Source of the DNA: JADKAV01 sp041393775
GTDB taxonomy: Bacteria > Actinomycetota > Actinomycetes > S36-B12 > UBA10799
Length of the DNA: 64,000 bases
NCBI GenBank assembly: GCA_041393775.1
Contig: JAWKJM010000006.1
Span: 62,001 to 126,000, forward strand
Direction of reading: 5' to 3'
Position numbers and translations under genes: made by a program. Positions 26,864 through 36,059 of the stretch are shown here, piece after piece; position 1 is the stretch's first letter, and each line of letters starts with the position of its first letter. Under the pieces are notes generated by a model that made no database searches, had not been told where the DNA came from, and saw only the letters and a list, made by a program, of their open reading frames with translations.

Positions 26864-29800
26864 TCAGGTTGCGTTGAAATAGCCGGCCTCCGGATGGTGG
26901 AAGATCAAAGCGGATGTCGACTGCTCAGGATCGAGCTGGAACTCCTCCGACAGTGTGACGCCGATCCTTTCGGGATGCAGGATCTCGCACAGCGGAACCT
27001 GCTGGCTCAGATCCGGGCACGCCGGGTACCCGAATGCGAACCGCTCCCCGCGGTATCCCTGTTTGAGAATCCCTGCAATGTCGGGGGAATCGCCGCCTTC
27101 GATGCCGAGTTCGGAACGGACCCGGGCGTGCCAGTACTCAGCGAGCGCTTCGGTGAGCTGGACCGACAGCCCGTGCAACTCCAAGTAGTCGCGGTACGCG
27201 TTGCGCTCGAAGAGTTCTGCGGTAGCCCGCTCGATGCGTGATCCCATGGTGACGATCTGCAGGCCGATCACGTCCTCGTCGGTGCGCAGGTAGTCGGCCA
27301 GGCAGAGGTGCCGTCCGCGCTTCTGGCGGGGGAAGTCGAATCGGGCCAACTGGCGCCCCGGCTCCTGCGGATCTCCGACGATGATCGCGTTCCCCTCGGC
27401 GTGGGCCGGCCAGTACCCGTAGATCACGGCGGCCTCGAGCAATCCTTCCTTGGCAACCCGGCTCAACCACGAGCGCAACCGCGGCCGGCCCTCGGTCTCG
27501 ACGAGTTCCTCGTAGTCCGGCCCCGTCTTCCCGGGGCTCAGACCCCACTGCCCCCGGAACAGGGCACGCTCGTCCAAGTACGCGACGTAGTCCTTCAATG
27601 CGATCCCTTTGACGATCCGGTCGCCCCAGAACGGCGGGGTCGGCACGGGCGTGTCGCGGGCGACGTCTGAGACTGCGTCAGGGTCCTCCGCCGCCGTCAG
27701 GCGGGTGTTGCCGCTCACGCGTCGTCTGCGCCGTTCGGGAAGTGTCGCGCCGGGCTCACCGCGCTTAACGGCCATCACCGCGTCCATCAGCGCCAAGCCT
27801 TCGAAGGCGTCCTTCGCGTACCGGACTTCGCCGTCGTACAGATCCGCGAGATCCTGCTCGACGAACGCCCGCGTCAGAGCTGCGCCACCCAGCAGGACCG
27901 GCCACTGCCCCGACACTCCGCGGGTGTTCATCTCTTCCAGGTTCTCCCGCATGATCACGGTCGATTTCACCAGCAGCCCGGACATACCGATGGCGTCCGC
28001 GCCGGCTTCATCGGCGGCGCTCAGGATGGCGTTGATGGGCTGCTTGATCCCGATGTTGACTACGGAGTAGCCGTTGTTGCTCAAGATGATGTCGACGAGG
28101 TTCTTGCCGATGTCATGCACGTCACCCTTGACCGTAGCCAGCACAATGGTGCCCTTGCCGGATTCGTCCGTACGCTCCATGTGCGGTTCGAGATGTGCGA
28201 CCGCGGACTTCATGACCTCCGCACTCTGCAGGACGAACGGCAACTGCATCTCGCCGGCGCCGAACAACTCCCCCACCGTGCGCATCCCCGGCAACAGCAC
28301 ATCATTGACGATGCCCAGCGCCGGCTGGTCGTTCAGCGCCTCGTCGAGGTCACCCTCCAGGCCCTTCGCCTCCCCGTCGATGATCCGGCGTTGCAGACGT
28401 TCCAGCAGCGGCAGTCCGGCCAGTTCGTCGGCGCGGTCGTCCGACACCCCCTTCGCGCCGGCGAAGACCTCCAGGAAGTGGGCCAGCGGATCGTAGGTGA
28501 GGGCGCCCTCGTTGTCGTATTCCCGCCGGTCGTACACCAGGTCCAGGGCCGCGTCGCGCTGCTCGTCGGTGATGCGGTTCATCGGCAGAATCTTCGAGGC
28601 ATGCACGATGGCAGCGTCCAGGCCTGCCTCACGGCATTCGTGCAGGAAGACCGAGTTGAGCACTTGCCGGGCCGCCGGATTGAGCCCGAAGGAGACGTTC
28701 GAGACCCCCAGCACGGTGCTGACGTCGGGATACATCTGCTTCAAGCGCCGGATGGCCTCGATCGTCTCGATCCCGTCCCGCCGGGTCTCCTCCTGACCCG
28801 TCGCGATCGGGAACGTGAGGGTGTCCACCAAGATGTCGGAGACGTGTATACCATGGTTGCCCGTCAGATCCTCGATCAGGCGCTGGCCTACTCGCACTTT
28901 CCAGTCGGCGGTACGGGCCTGTCCCTCCTCGTCGATGGTGAGCGCCACCACCGCCGTACCATGTTGGCGCACCAAAGCCATGACCCGCTGGAACCTCGAA
29001 TCGGGGGCGTCGCCGTCCTCGTAGTTGACCGAGTTGATGATCGCCCGTCCGCCCAGGTGTTCCAGGCCCGCCCGCAGCACGGCCGGCTCGGTCGAGTCCA
29101 GCATGATCGGCAGGGTCGTGGCGGTCGCCAACCGGGAACTGAATTCGGCCATGTCGTCGGTTCCGTCCCGACCGACGTAGTCGATGCACACGTCGAGCAC
29201 ATGGGCGCCGTCTCGCTCCTGGTCGCGAGCGATCTGTACGCACTCGTCCCAGTCTTGCGCCAACATCGCTTCCCGGAAGGCCTTGGACCCGTTGGCATTG
29301 GTGCGTTCCCCCACCGTCAGGAACGTGGCGTCCTGGCGAAGCGGCACGGAGTGGTACAGCGAACTGACCGACGCGGGGGAACTGGGCTGCCGGTCGACCC
29401 GCCCGTGGCCGTGGAGTCGCTCCACCACCTGCCGCAGGTGCTCGGGCGTCGTGCCGCAACACCCGCCGATCAGATTCAGGCCGTAGTCGGCCACGAACGT
29501 CTCGTGCGCATCGGCAAGTTCACCGGGTGTCAAGGGATACGCAGCCCCCTCCGGCGTCAACTGGGGCAAGCCCGCGTTGGGCATGCACGTGAGCATCACG
29601 TTGGCGTGGTTGCTCAGGTGCCGCAGGTGTTCGCTCATCTCCGCGGGACCGGTGGCGCAGTTGAGGCCGATGGCGTCGATGCCCAGCGGCTCGAGGGCGG
29701 TCAAGGCTGCACCGATCTCCGAACCCAGGAGCATGGTGCCGGTGGTCTCGACGGTGACGCTGACCATGATGGGTACACGCCGGCCCACCTCCCGCATCGC

Positions 29801-30325
29801 GCGGTGACCGGCCAGAACGGCCGCCTTCGCTTGCAGGAGGTCCTGGCTCGTCTCGATGAGCACCGCGTCCACGCCGCCGGTGAGCATCCCGATCATCTGC
29901 TCCGTGTACGCGTCGCGCAGCGTGACGAACGGTGCGTGGCCCAGCGTCGGCAGTTTGGTGCCCGGTCCCACGGAACCCAGGACGTATCGCTGATGGCCCT
30001 CCGACGACCAGTCCCGCGCGGATTCCACGGCGATGACGGCCCCGGCGTGGGCGAGCTCGCGGATACGGTGCTCGATGCCGTACTCGGCCAGGTTGGCGAA
30101 GTTGGCCCCGAACGTGTTGGTCTCCACGGCGTCCACGCCCACTTCGAAGAAGGCGTCGTGCAGCGACCGCACCACGTCCGGCCGTGTGACGTTGAGGACC
30201 TCGTTGCAGCCCTCGTGCCCCTCGAAGTCATCGAGGCCCAGGTTGTGGGCCTGCAACATGGTCCCAGTGGCGCCGTCGGCGATGACAACGCGGCGCGACA
30301 GCGCGGTCAGAAGGTCTTCAGGCAT
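26864..30325 (-). CDS. metH: Cobalamin-dependent methionine synthase MetH
   Basis: Transfers the methyl group of methyltetrahydrofolate to homocysteine through B12. 1153 residues with all four modules in order: the homocysteine domain with zinc ligands (LIGGCCGTTPEHL, about 287-299), the folate pterin-binding domain (TVGERTNANGSKAF), the B12 cap and binding domain (VKGDVHDIGKNLV, lower-ligand His) and the C-terminal AdoMet reactivation domain (LSEEFQLDPEQST). It starts MPEDLLTALSRRVVIADGATGTMLQ. TAGGCT lies 9 bases upstream of the ATG. Counterpart of Rv2124c. Confidence 0.97.
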   Translation of the reverse strand: MPEDLLTALSRRVVIADGATGTMLQAHNLGLDDFEGHEGCNEVLNVTRPDVVRSLHDAFFEVGVDAVETNTFGANFANLAEYGIEHRIRELAHAGAVIAVESARDWSSEGHQRYVLGSVGPGTKLPTLGHAPFVTLRDAYTEQMIGMLTGGVDAVLIETSQDLLQAKAAVLAGHRAMREVGRRVPIMVSVTVETTGTMLLGSEIGAALTALEPLGIDAIGLNCATGPAEMSEHLRHLSNHANVMLTCMPNAGLPQLTPEGAAYPLTPGELADAHETFVADYGLNLIGGCCGTTPEHLRQVVERLHGHGRVDRQPSSPASVSSLYHSVPLRQDATFLTVGERTNANGSKAFREAMLAQDWDECVQIARDQERDGAHVLDVCIDYVGRDGTDDMAEFSSRLATATTLPIMLDSTEPAVLRAGLEHLGGRAIINSVNYEDGDAPDSRFQRVMALVRQHGTAVVALTIDEEGQARTADWKVRVGQRLIEDLTGNHGIHVSDILVDTLTFPIATGQEETRRDGIETIEAIRRLKQMYPDVSTVLGVSNVSFGLNPAARQVLNSVFLHECREAGLDAAIVHASKILPMNRITDEQRDAALDLVYDRREYDNEGALTYDPLAHFLEVFAGAKGVSDDRADELAGLPLLERLQRRIIDGEAKGLEGDLDEALNDQPALGIVNDVLLPGMRTVGELFGAGEMQLPFVLQSAEVMKSAVAHLEPHMERTDESGKGTIVLATVKGDVHDIGKNLVDIILSNNGYSVVNIGIKQPINAILSAADEAGADAIGMSGLLVKSTVIMRENLEEMNTRGVSGQWPVLLGGAALTRAFVEQDLADLYDGEVRYAKDAFEGLALMDAVMAVKRGEPGATLPERRRRRVSGNTRLTAAEDPDAVSDVARDTPVPTPPFWGDRIVKGIALKDYVAYLDERALFRGQWGLSPGKTGPDYEELVETEGRPRLRSWLSRVAKEGLLEAAVIYGYWPAHAEGNAIIVGDPQEPGRQLARFDFPRQKRGRHLCLADYLRTDEDVIGLQIVTMGSRIERATAELFERNAYRDYLELHGLSVQLTEALAEYWHARVRSELGIEGGDSPDIAGILKQGYRGERFAFGYPACPDLSQQVPLCEILHPERIGVTLSEEFQLDPEQSTSALIFHHPEAGYFNAT

Positions 30326-30436
30326 GGTGTGACCAGCCTAAGGTGCGCTCGTCCTTCCGGTGACCCCCCGGGCGGCGGCCCTGGTCATCGCCGGATCCTG
30401 GGACTCGTTCCCGTTAGGTTCCTGCGTTCTCGTTGG

Positions 30437-30735
30437 TCGTCCATGGCCGTGGCCGGCCGCGGCGTTCAGGCGGGGAAATGCCGGGCGGAAATCGCTCGGG
30501 TTAGAGAACGTGCACGAGGTTAGAGAAGCCACACGTGCGTTCTCTAACCTCGTGCACGATCTCTAACCTCGCGACCATTCTCTAACCTCGCGGCCCACTT
30601 CTGCTGGGACCGAGTACACCGGCCATTTTCGGACTAGAGAAGCCACGCGTGCGTTCACTGATCTCGTGCACGATCTCTGAACTCGCCGCCCACTCCTGCG
30701 GCCACCGATTACACGCGCCGTTTCGGACCAGGACT
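30437..30735. repeat. Intergenic hairpin repeat family R2, copy 3
   Basis: Lead module, then a hairpin at 30499-30568 (29-bp arms, one mismatch, the same 12-base loop as copy 2), TTCTCTAACCTCGCG motifs, and a decayed second unit to 30735. After it, 30738-30800 holds GGGTTCCGGTTGG and AACGCGAACCC motifs related to those at 42839. It lies between metH and pgi in a 571-bp gap with no other gene. Confidence 0.9.
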
Positions 30736-30896
30736 TCGGGTTCCGGTTGGGCCTACTAGCCGTCGATGGCCGAACGCGGGCACGAGAATCTAACGCGAAC
30801 CCTTCGGCCCGGATCTGAACCACCGCCGCGCGAGGAGATGCCCCCCCTTGTGTGCCTCCGCGTTCCCGACCACACGTGCAGACCCGTCCGGACCAC

Positions 30897-32525
30897 TCAC
30901 CGATCCCTACGGGCACGCTCCCGATACCGTGCCGCCAGGGCGGTCGTGGAACTGTCCAGTGTCGGGTCCGGGCTATCGGAACTGAGAAGCGGTGCGATCT
31001 TCTTGGCCATCACCTTGCCCAGCTCGACCCCCCACTGGTCGAAGGAGTTGATCCCCCACACCACGCCCTGGGTGAAGACACTGTGCTCGTAGAGGGCCAC
31101 GAGCCGCCCAAGCGTGCGTGGATCCAGCTTCTCGGCAACGATCGTTGACGAGGGCCGGTCACCGGGCATCACCTTGTGCGCGACGAGCTCCTCCGGCGTG
31201 CCGTCCGCGGCCACCTCCTCGGCCGTACGCCCGAAGGCCAGTACAGCCGACTGCGCCAGCGCGTTGGCCACGAGCAGGTCATGGTGGTCGGGGGCGTCCG
31301 TGGCCGGGAGCGGGTTCACCGGCTCGAGGAAGAACAGGAAGTCGCAGGCGATCGTCGAGGTGCCCTGATGGATCAACTGGTAAAACGAGTGCTGCCCGTT
31401 GGTGCCGGGTTCACCCCAGAAGATCGCACCGGTCTGGTAGTCGACCACTTGGCCGTCCAACCGCACGTGTTTGCCGTTCGACTCCATGGTCAACTGCTGC
31501 AAGTAGGCCGGGAAGCGGGTCAAGTACTGCTCGTAGGGCAGGACCGCACACGTGGGCAGGTTCAAGAAGTTCCGGTTCCACACCGCGAGCAGACCCATCA
31601 GCGCGGGCAGGTTCTCCCGGACGGGTGCGGTCCGGAAGTGCTCATCCATTTCGTGGAAGCCGGCCAGCATGTTGTTGAAGCTCTCGGGCCCGATGGCCAG
31701 CATGGTCGACAGCCCGATCGCCGAGTCCATCGAGTAGCGCCCGCCCACCCAGTCCCAGAAGCCGAACATCTGCGCTGTATCGATGCCGAACGCCTCCACC
31801 GCCTCACCGTTGGTGGACACCGCGACGAAGTGTTTGGCCACCGCCGACTCGTCGGTCAGCGCTCCCAGCAACCATCGCCGTGCCGCATGCGCGTTGTTCA
31901 TGGTCTCCTGGGTCGTGAATGTCTTCGAGGCGACGATGAACAGCGTCTCGGCCGGGTTGAGGTCGATCACCGCCTCCACGAAGTCCGTACCGTCTACGTT
32001 CGACACGAACCGGAACGTCATGTCGCGGCGACAGTAGTGCTTGAGCGCCTCGTAGGCCATCACCGGCCCGAGATCCGAACCGCCGATCCCGATGTTGACG
32101 ATGTTGCGGATGGGCTTGCCGGTGTGGCCGGTCCACTCCCCCGACCGGATTCTGTCGGCGAACGCTGCCATGCGGTCCAGGACCTCGTGCACATCAGCGA
32201 CCACGTCCTGCCCGTCCACTACCAGGGTCGCGTCGCGGGGAAGCCGTAGCGCAGTGTGCAGAACGGCCCGGTCCTCGGTGGTGTTGATGTGCTGGCCGCT
32301 GAACATCCCGTCGCGCCGCCCGGCAAGGTCCACCTGCTCGGACAGAGCGATCAAGAGGTCCACGGTCTCGTCAGTCACTCGTTGCTTGGAGTAGTCCAGG
32401 GTCAACCCCGCACCCTCCACGACCATGCGGGAGCCGCGCTGCGGATCGGCGGCGAACAAGTCCCGTAGCGTTGCGGCCTGCGCCTTCGACAAGGCCTGCC
32501 AGGCGGGGGCGTCAGTGACGGACAT
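30897..32525 (-). CDS. pgi: Glucose-6-phosphate isomerase
   Basis: Interconverts glucose-6-phosphate and fructose-6-phosphate in the cytoplasm. 542 residues, the long bacterial form. Signatures: NIGIGGSDLGP (phosphate-binding), ASKTFTTQETMNNA, GRYSMDSAIGLS, and LPTCAVLPYEQYLTRFPAYLQQ with QLTMESNGK; GTNGQHSFYQLIHQG holds the catalytic His and VVWGINSFDQWGVELGK the catalytic Lys. GGAGGAGAAC precedes the ATG. Divergent from gnd, linking glycolysis and the pentose phosphate route. Confidence 0.97.
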   Translation of the reverse strand: MSVTDAPAWQALSKAQAATLRDLFAADPQRGSRMVVEGAGLTLDYSKQRVTDETVDLLIALSEQVDLAGRRDGMFSGQHINTTEDRAVLHTALRLPRDATLVVDGQDVVADVHEVLDRMAAFADRIRSGEWTGHTGKPIRNIVNIGIGGSDLGPVMAYEALKHYCRRDMTFRFVSNVDGTDFVEAVIDLNPAETLFIVASKTFTTQETMNNAHAARRWLLGALTDESAVAKHFVAVSTNGEAVEAFGIDTAQMFGFWDWVGGRYSMDSAIGLSTMLAIGPESFNNMLAGFHEMDEHFRTAPVRENLPALMGLLAVWNRNFLNLPTCAVLPYEQYLTRFPAYLQQLTMESNGKHVRLDGQVVDYQTGAIFWGEPGTNGQHSFYQLIHQGTSTIACDFLFFLEPVNPLPATDAPDHHDLLVANALAQSAVLAFGRTAEEVAADGTPEELVAHKVMPGDRPSSTIVAEKLDPRTLGRLVALYEHSVFTQGVVWGINSFDQWGVELGKVMAKKIAPLLSSDSPDPTLDSSTTALAARYRERARRDR

Positions 32526-32634
32526 CGTTCTCCTCCAAGGTTCACAGCGAGCGTTGCGGCGGTCCCTGTCCTACGTTCGACCTTAGTGACTACACCACCG
32601 GAACGTCCGGTGCTCGTGGCGCATGGAGGAACGG

Positions 32635-33669
32635 ATGACAACGGATTCGCCGATGGAACTGGGTATGGTCGGGCTCGGCAGGATGGGCGCCAATATCGTG
32701 CGCCGCGTGATGAAGGACGGGCACAAGGCGGTGGTGTACGACGTGTCCGCCGACGCGGTGGCCGGACTCGAGGCTGATGGCGCCATCGGTTCCACCGCGC
32801 TGGCCGAGTTCGTGCAGATGATGCAGCGGCCACGAAACGTATGGATCATGGTTCCCGCAGGCGGAATCACCGAATCGGTCGTGACTGAACTTGCCGGGTT
32901 GCTCGAGCCCGGGGACGCGATCATCGACGGCGGGAACTCCTACTACCGCGATGACATCCGGCACGCGGCCAACCTCGCCGACAAGGGCATCCACTTCGTC
33001 GATTGCGGCACGTCCGGCGGGGTCTGGGGCCTGGAGCGCGGCTACTGCCTCATGATCGGCGGTCCCGACGAGGCCGTTTCCAGATTGCGTCCGATCTGGC
33101 GATCGGTGGCCCCTGGCGTGGGCGATATCGAGCGTACGCCGGGACGCACCGGTGAGTTCGCTCCCGAGGAGGAGGGCTGGCTGCATTGCGGTCCCAACGG
33201 TGCCGGCCACTTCGTGAAGATGGTCCACAACGGCATCGAGTACGGCATGATGGCCGCCTACGGCGAGGGCTTGAACATCCTCAGGAACGCCAACGAGGGC
33301 AACGTCACCCGGACTGCCGATGCTGAGACCGCGCCGATGGAGCACCCGGAGTTCTACCAGTACGACATCAACGTCGGGGCGGTCAGTGAGGTCTGGCGGC
33401 GGGGCTCCGTGATCGCATCCTGGCTGCTCGACCTCACCGCCATCGCATTGCAGGAGAGCCCGGACCTTGAGGAGTACAGCGGCCGGGTCTCGGACTCCGG
33501 CGAGGGCCGCTGGACCTCCATCGCCGCCATCGATGAGGGGGTCCCGGCCCCGGTGCTCACCTCGGCGCTGTACTCCCGGTTCGCCTCACAGGGCAACGAC
33601 GTTTTCTCGAACAAGGTGCAGTCGGCAATGCGCAAGCAGTTCGGCGGCCACGACGAGAAGAAGGGTTAG
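32635..33669 (+). CDS. gnd: 6-phosphogluconate dehydrogenase, decarboxylating, short (GntZ/Gnd) form
   Basis: Oxidises 6-phosphogluconate to ribulose-5-phosphate and CO2. 344 residues, about 130 shorter than the dimeric NADP form; the short form is usually NAD-linked. N-terminal Rossmann motif GMVGLGRMGANIV, IIDGGNSYYRDD, VDCGTSGGVWGLERGYCLMIGG, and HCGPNGAGHFVKMVHNGIEY with the catalytic Lys. ATG at 32635 is chosen because GGAGGAACG precedes it. It ends before repeat R2 copy 4. Confidence 0.93.
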   Translation: MTTDSPMELGMVGLGRMGANIVRRVMKDGHKAVVYDVSADAVAGLEADGAIGSTALAEFVQMMQRPRNVWIMVPAGGITESVVTELAGLLEPGDAIIDGGNSYYRDDIRHAANLADKGIHFVDCGTSGGVWGLERGYCLMIGGPDEAVSRLRPIWRSVAPGVGDIERTPGRTGEFAPEEEGWLHCGPNGAGHFVKMVHNGIEYGMMAAYGEGLNILRNANEGNVTRTADAETAPMEHPEFYQYDINVGAVSEVWRRGSVIASWLLDLTAIALQESPDLEEYSGRVSDSGEGRWTSIAAIDEGVPAPVLTSALYSRFASQGNDVFSNKVQSAMRKQFGGHDEKKG

Positions 33670-33717
33670 CCATCCGCGACGCTCATGCAGGCCGGGCGGA
33701 GATCGCTCGTGTTAGTG

Positions 33718-33893
33718 GTCCATGGCCGTGGCCGGCCGCGGCGTTCAGGCGGGAAACTGCCGTGCGGAAACCGCTCGCGTTAGAGAACGTGCACGAGGTT
33801 AGAGAAGCCACACGTGCGTTCACTAACCTGGTGCACGATCTCTAACCTCGCGGCCAACTTCTGCGGCGACCGAGTACACCAGCCATTTCTAGA
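33718..33893. repeat. Intergenic hairpin repeat family R2, copy 4
   Basis: Lead module at 33720-33775, then the hairpin at 33778-33847 with the GTGCACGAGGTTAGAGAA left arm; the right arm has two substitutions (TTCACTAACCTGGTGCAC). It ends with the ACCGAGTACACCAGCCATTT tail seen in the other copies. It sits between the convergent gnd and mshC genes. Confidence 0.88.
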
Positions 33894-33909
33894 CAAACCG
33901 GGCAACGCC

Positions 33910-34046
33910 TCCATCTGCTGGCCGCTCCCTGAGGACTTTCCGCGTTTCGGCCCTGACTTGGAGGGTTGTGCGAACACTGTGCCCGATTTGTCCGGTTTCT
34001 GTCTCCATCTTCTGGCCATCGCCGGGCGGTGCGGCCAGCAGATGGA
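33910..34046. repeat. 16-bp perfect inverted repeat before the mshC stop
   Basis: TCCATCTGCTGGCCGC (33910-33925) is repeated inverted at 34031-34046, two bases before the mshC stop. A third related copy, CTCCATCTTCTGGCC, lies in direct orientation at about 34003. The 105 bases between the arms show no gene. The large spacing argues against a simple terminator. Confidence 0.7.
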
Positions 34047-34048
34047 CG

Positions 34049-35269
34049 TCAGGCCACGCCCAGCAAGGCGTCGATCGCCCTGGACATCAGCCCCGGTCCC
34101 CCCGGATCGTCGCCGCCACGCAGCCTCTGCTCATCCGCCCACTGGTCGACGATCGCCAGCGCCTGCGGAGTGTCCAAGTCATCGCCCAAGGCTTCGGCCA
34201 GCGCTTGGACCGCCGCCTGCGAGGCCGGGCCGGTGGGCTGCGACAACGCGCTGCGCCAACGGTCCAGCCGCGCCTGGGCGGCCTTCAGCAGATCCGACGA
34301 CCACGCCCAGTCCTCCCGGTAGGACTGTGACAGGATCGCCAGGCGGATCGCCATCGGATCAACGCCGGACTCGCGTAGTTGTGATACGAAGACCAGGTTC
34401 CCCCGTGACTTGCTCATCTTCTCACCCTCGAACGCGACCATCGGGGCATGCACGTACGCTCGCGCGAACGGCCATCCCTCGAGCACCTCAGCCTGTGCCG
34501 CACTCATCTCATGGTGCGGGAAGATCAGGTCCCGGCCACCGCCCTGCAGGTCGAAGGAAGGCCCCAGCAAATCCAGCGCGATCGACGCGCATTCGATGTG
34601 CCAGCCCGGGCGCCCGGGGCCCAGTTCGCTGTCCCAGCGGGGCTCCCCGGGCCGGGCCGCCTGCCACAACAGCGGATCGAGGGGATTGGCCTTGCCCTCG
34701 CGCTGCGGGTCTCCCCCGCGCTGGGCCGACATCGCCAGCATGTCCGGGTCCGCGAGATGACTCACGCTGCCGAACCGTGCCGCGGAGTCCACCGCGAAGT
34801 ACAGGTCTTCCCCGACCAGGTAGCCGGCGCCGGCGTCCCGCAACTCCCGCGCACGCTCAGCCGCCAGCGCAATGGTCTCGACCGCGCCCACCAACTCGGT
34901 CGGGGGCAGGACACGCAGTGCGACCATGTCGTCGCGGAACCGCTGGATCTCGAACTGCGCGAGTTGCTGCCAGTCGACACCGTCGCGGTCGGCCCGCTCC
35001 AGCAGCGGGTCGTCGATGTCGGTGACATTCTGCACGTAGCGCACCGTGTGTCCGGTGGCGAGCCAGAAGCGGTGGATGATGTCGAAGACGACATACGTCG
35101 ACGCGTGTCCGATGTGGGTTGCGTCGTACGGGGTGATCCCGCAGACGTACATCCGCGCCTCCGGCCCCGGGTTCAAAGGACGCAGAGTTGCTGCGGCGGT
35201 GTCGTAGGCCATGAGGTCCACAGCAAGGTCGGGCAGGGCGGGAATCGACTCGGCAGGCCAGGAACGCAC
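34049..35269 (-). CDS. mshC: Cysteine:glucosaminyl-inositol ligase MshC (mycothiol synthesis)
   Basis: ATP-dependent ligation of cysteine to GlcN-Ins, the third enzymatic step of mycothiol formation. 406 residues, a class-I cysteinyl-tRNA-synthetase relative lacking the tRNA anticodon domain. Motifs: YVCGITPYDATHIGHAST (HIGH, with the zinc Cys), GWHIECASIAL, FPHHEMSAAQAE and GEKMSKSRGN (KMSKS). The start MRSWPAESIPALP matches the MshC family N-terminus, with TAGGCT 6 bases before the GTG. Counterpart of Rv2130c. Confidence 0.95.
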   Translation of the reverse strand: MRSWPAESIPALPDLAVDLMAYDTAAATLRPLNPGPEARMYVCGITPYDATHIGHASTYVVFDIIHRFWLATGHTVRYVQNVTDIDDPLLERADRDGVDWQQLAQFEIQRFRDDMVALRVLPPTELVGAVETIALAAERARELRDAGAGYLVGEDLYFAVDSAARFGSVSHLADPDMLAMSAQRGGDPQREGKANPLDPLLWQAARPGEPRWDSELGPGRPGWHIECASIALDLLGPSFDLQGGGRDLIFPHHEMSAAQAEVLEGWPFARAYVHAPMVAFEGEKMSKSRGNLVFVSQLRESGVDPMAIRLAILSQSYREDWAWSSDLLKAAQARLDRWRSALSQPTGPASQAAVQALAEALGDDLDTPQALAIVDQWADEQRLRGGDDPGGPGLMSRAIDALLGVA

Positions 35270-35306
35270 CTCGCCAGCCTAGTCGCACGCGCCAACTGCG
35301 CATTCG

Positions 35307-36059
35307 TCAGATCAACGGCCAGGGCAGGGCGGGCCACTGCCCGCTCGGGACGGGGAAGCGACCGGAATGCAAAAGCGCGGAGGCTCGTTCGCGGGTCGCC
35401 ACCACTTCGGCGGCGCTCAGCCACGGCTCGAGCTCCGACACGTTCGCGATGACCGACTCAAGAGCCGGCAGCAGTTGGTCCGGGATCGGGGAGCCGGCTT
35501 TGCCCCAGAGCACGGTTCGCAGTTTCGCTTCCTCGTGGAATGTGACGCCGTGGTCGATCCCAAAGAGTCCCGTCGGAGTGCGCAAGAGGTGGCCGCCCTT
35601 GCGATCCGCGTTGTTGGCGACCGCGTCGAAGAGGATCATCTGCATGGTCTGCTCGTCGACGCGGTGGGCGACCACCACGGGACCCGCGTCGGTCTGCGCG
35701 TCAACCACCGACACCCACCCGGAGGGGGTCCCGTCAGGTGGGAAGACCCCAAGATCCACGACGCCCTCGACCCAGCGCTGAACCATTCCCGGTCCAGCCG
35801 GGCCCTCGTCCCGCCAGGCCGTGGCGGGGACCAGCCCCCATCCGAACAATCCGTCGAGCACCGCGGCCGCCTTCTCGCGCCGGCTCAGTGTCCGGGATGG
35901 GAAGTCCCACAGGGGGCGCTCGCCCGCTTCCGGTTTGTAGACGACCCGCACTATGTCTGATCCGTCGCCGATGCTGCAAAGCAGAGCGTTGTTCGAGGAA
36001 TCGGGCAGCCGTCCCAGCACCTGCAGGTGCCCGTCGCGCAGGAGCGACGCATCGCTCAT
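35307..36059 (-). CDS. SCO1521-family protein, PI-kinase-like fold
   Basis: 250 residues, counterpart of Rv2133c/SCO1521. VVYKPEAGERPLWDFP, NNADRKGGHLL and FGIDHGVTFHEE resemble the ATP-Lys, catalytic-loop Asp/Asn and metal-binding DHG elements of phosphatidylinositol-kinase-like enzymes. The substrate is not known. ATG overlaps the DUF3090 stop (ATGA). The gene order histidine phosphatase-DUF3090-SCO1521-mshC is conserved in actinomycetes. Confidence 0.8.
   Translation of the reverse strand: MSDASLLRDGHLQVLGRLPDSSNNALLCSIGDGSDIVRVVYKPEAGERPLWDFPSRTLSRREKAAAVLDGLFGWGLVPATAWRDEGPAGPGMVQRWVEGVVDLGVFPPDGTPSGWVSVVDAQTDAGPVVVAHRVDEQTMQMILFDAVANNADRKGGHLLRTPTGLFGIDHGVTFHEEAKLRTVLWGKAGSPIPDQLLPALESVIANVSELEPWLSAAEVVATRERASALLHSGRFPVPSGQWPALPWPLI

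Noticed and set aside
28115..30523. 802-codon open frame antisense to metH
   Set aside because: His/Gln/Arg-rich composition typical of a reverse frame; metH on the other strand is complete.
30563..30916. 117-codon frame between metH and pgi
   Set aside because: It lies in repeat R2 and the pgi 3' end, is Arg-rich and has no homology features.
33780..34019. 79-codon frame within repeat R2 copy 4
   Set aside because: It reads through the hairpin; similar frames in the other copies are not conserved as protein.
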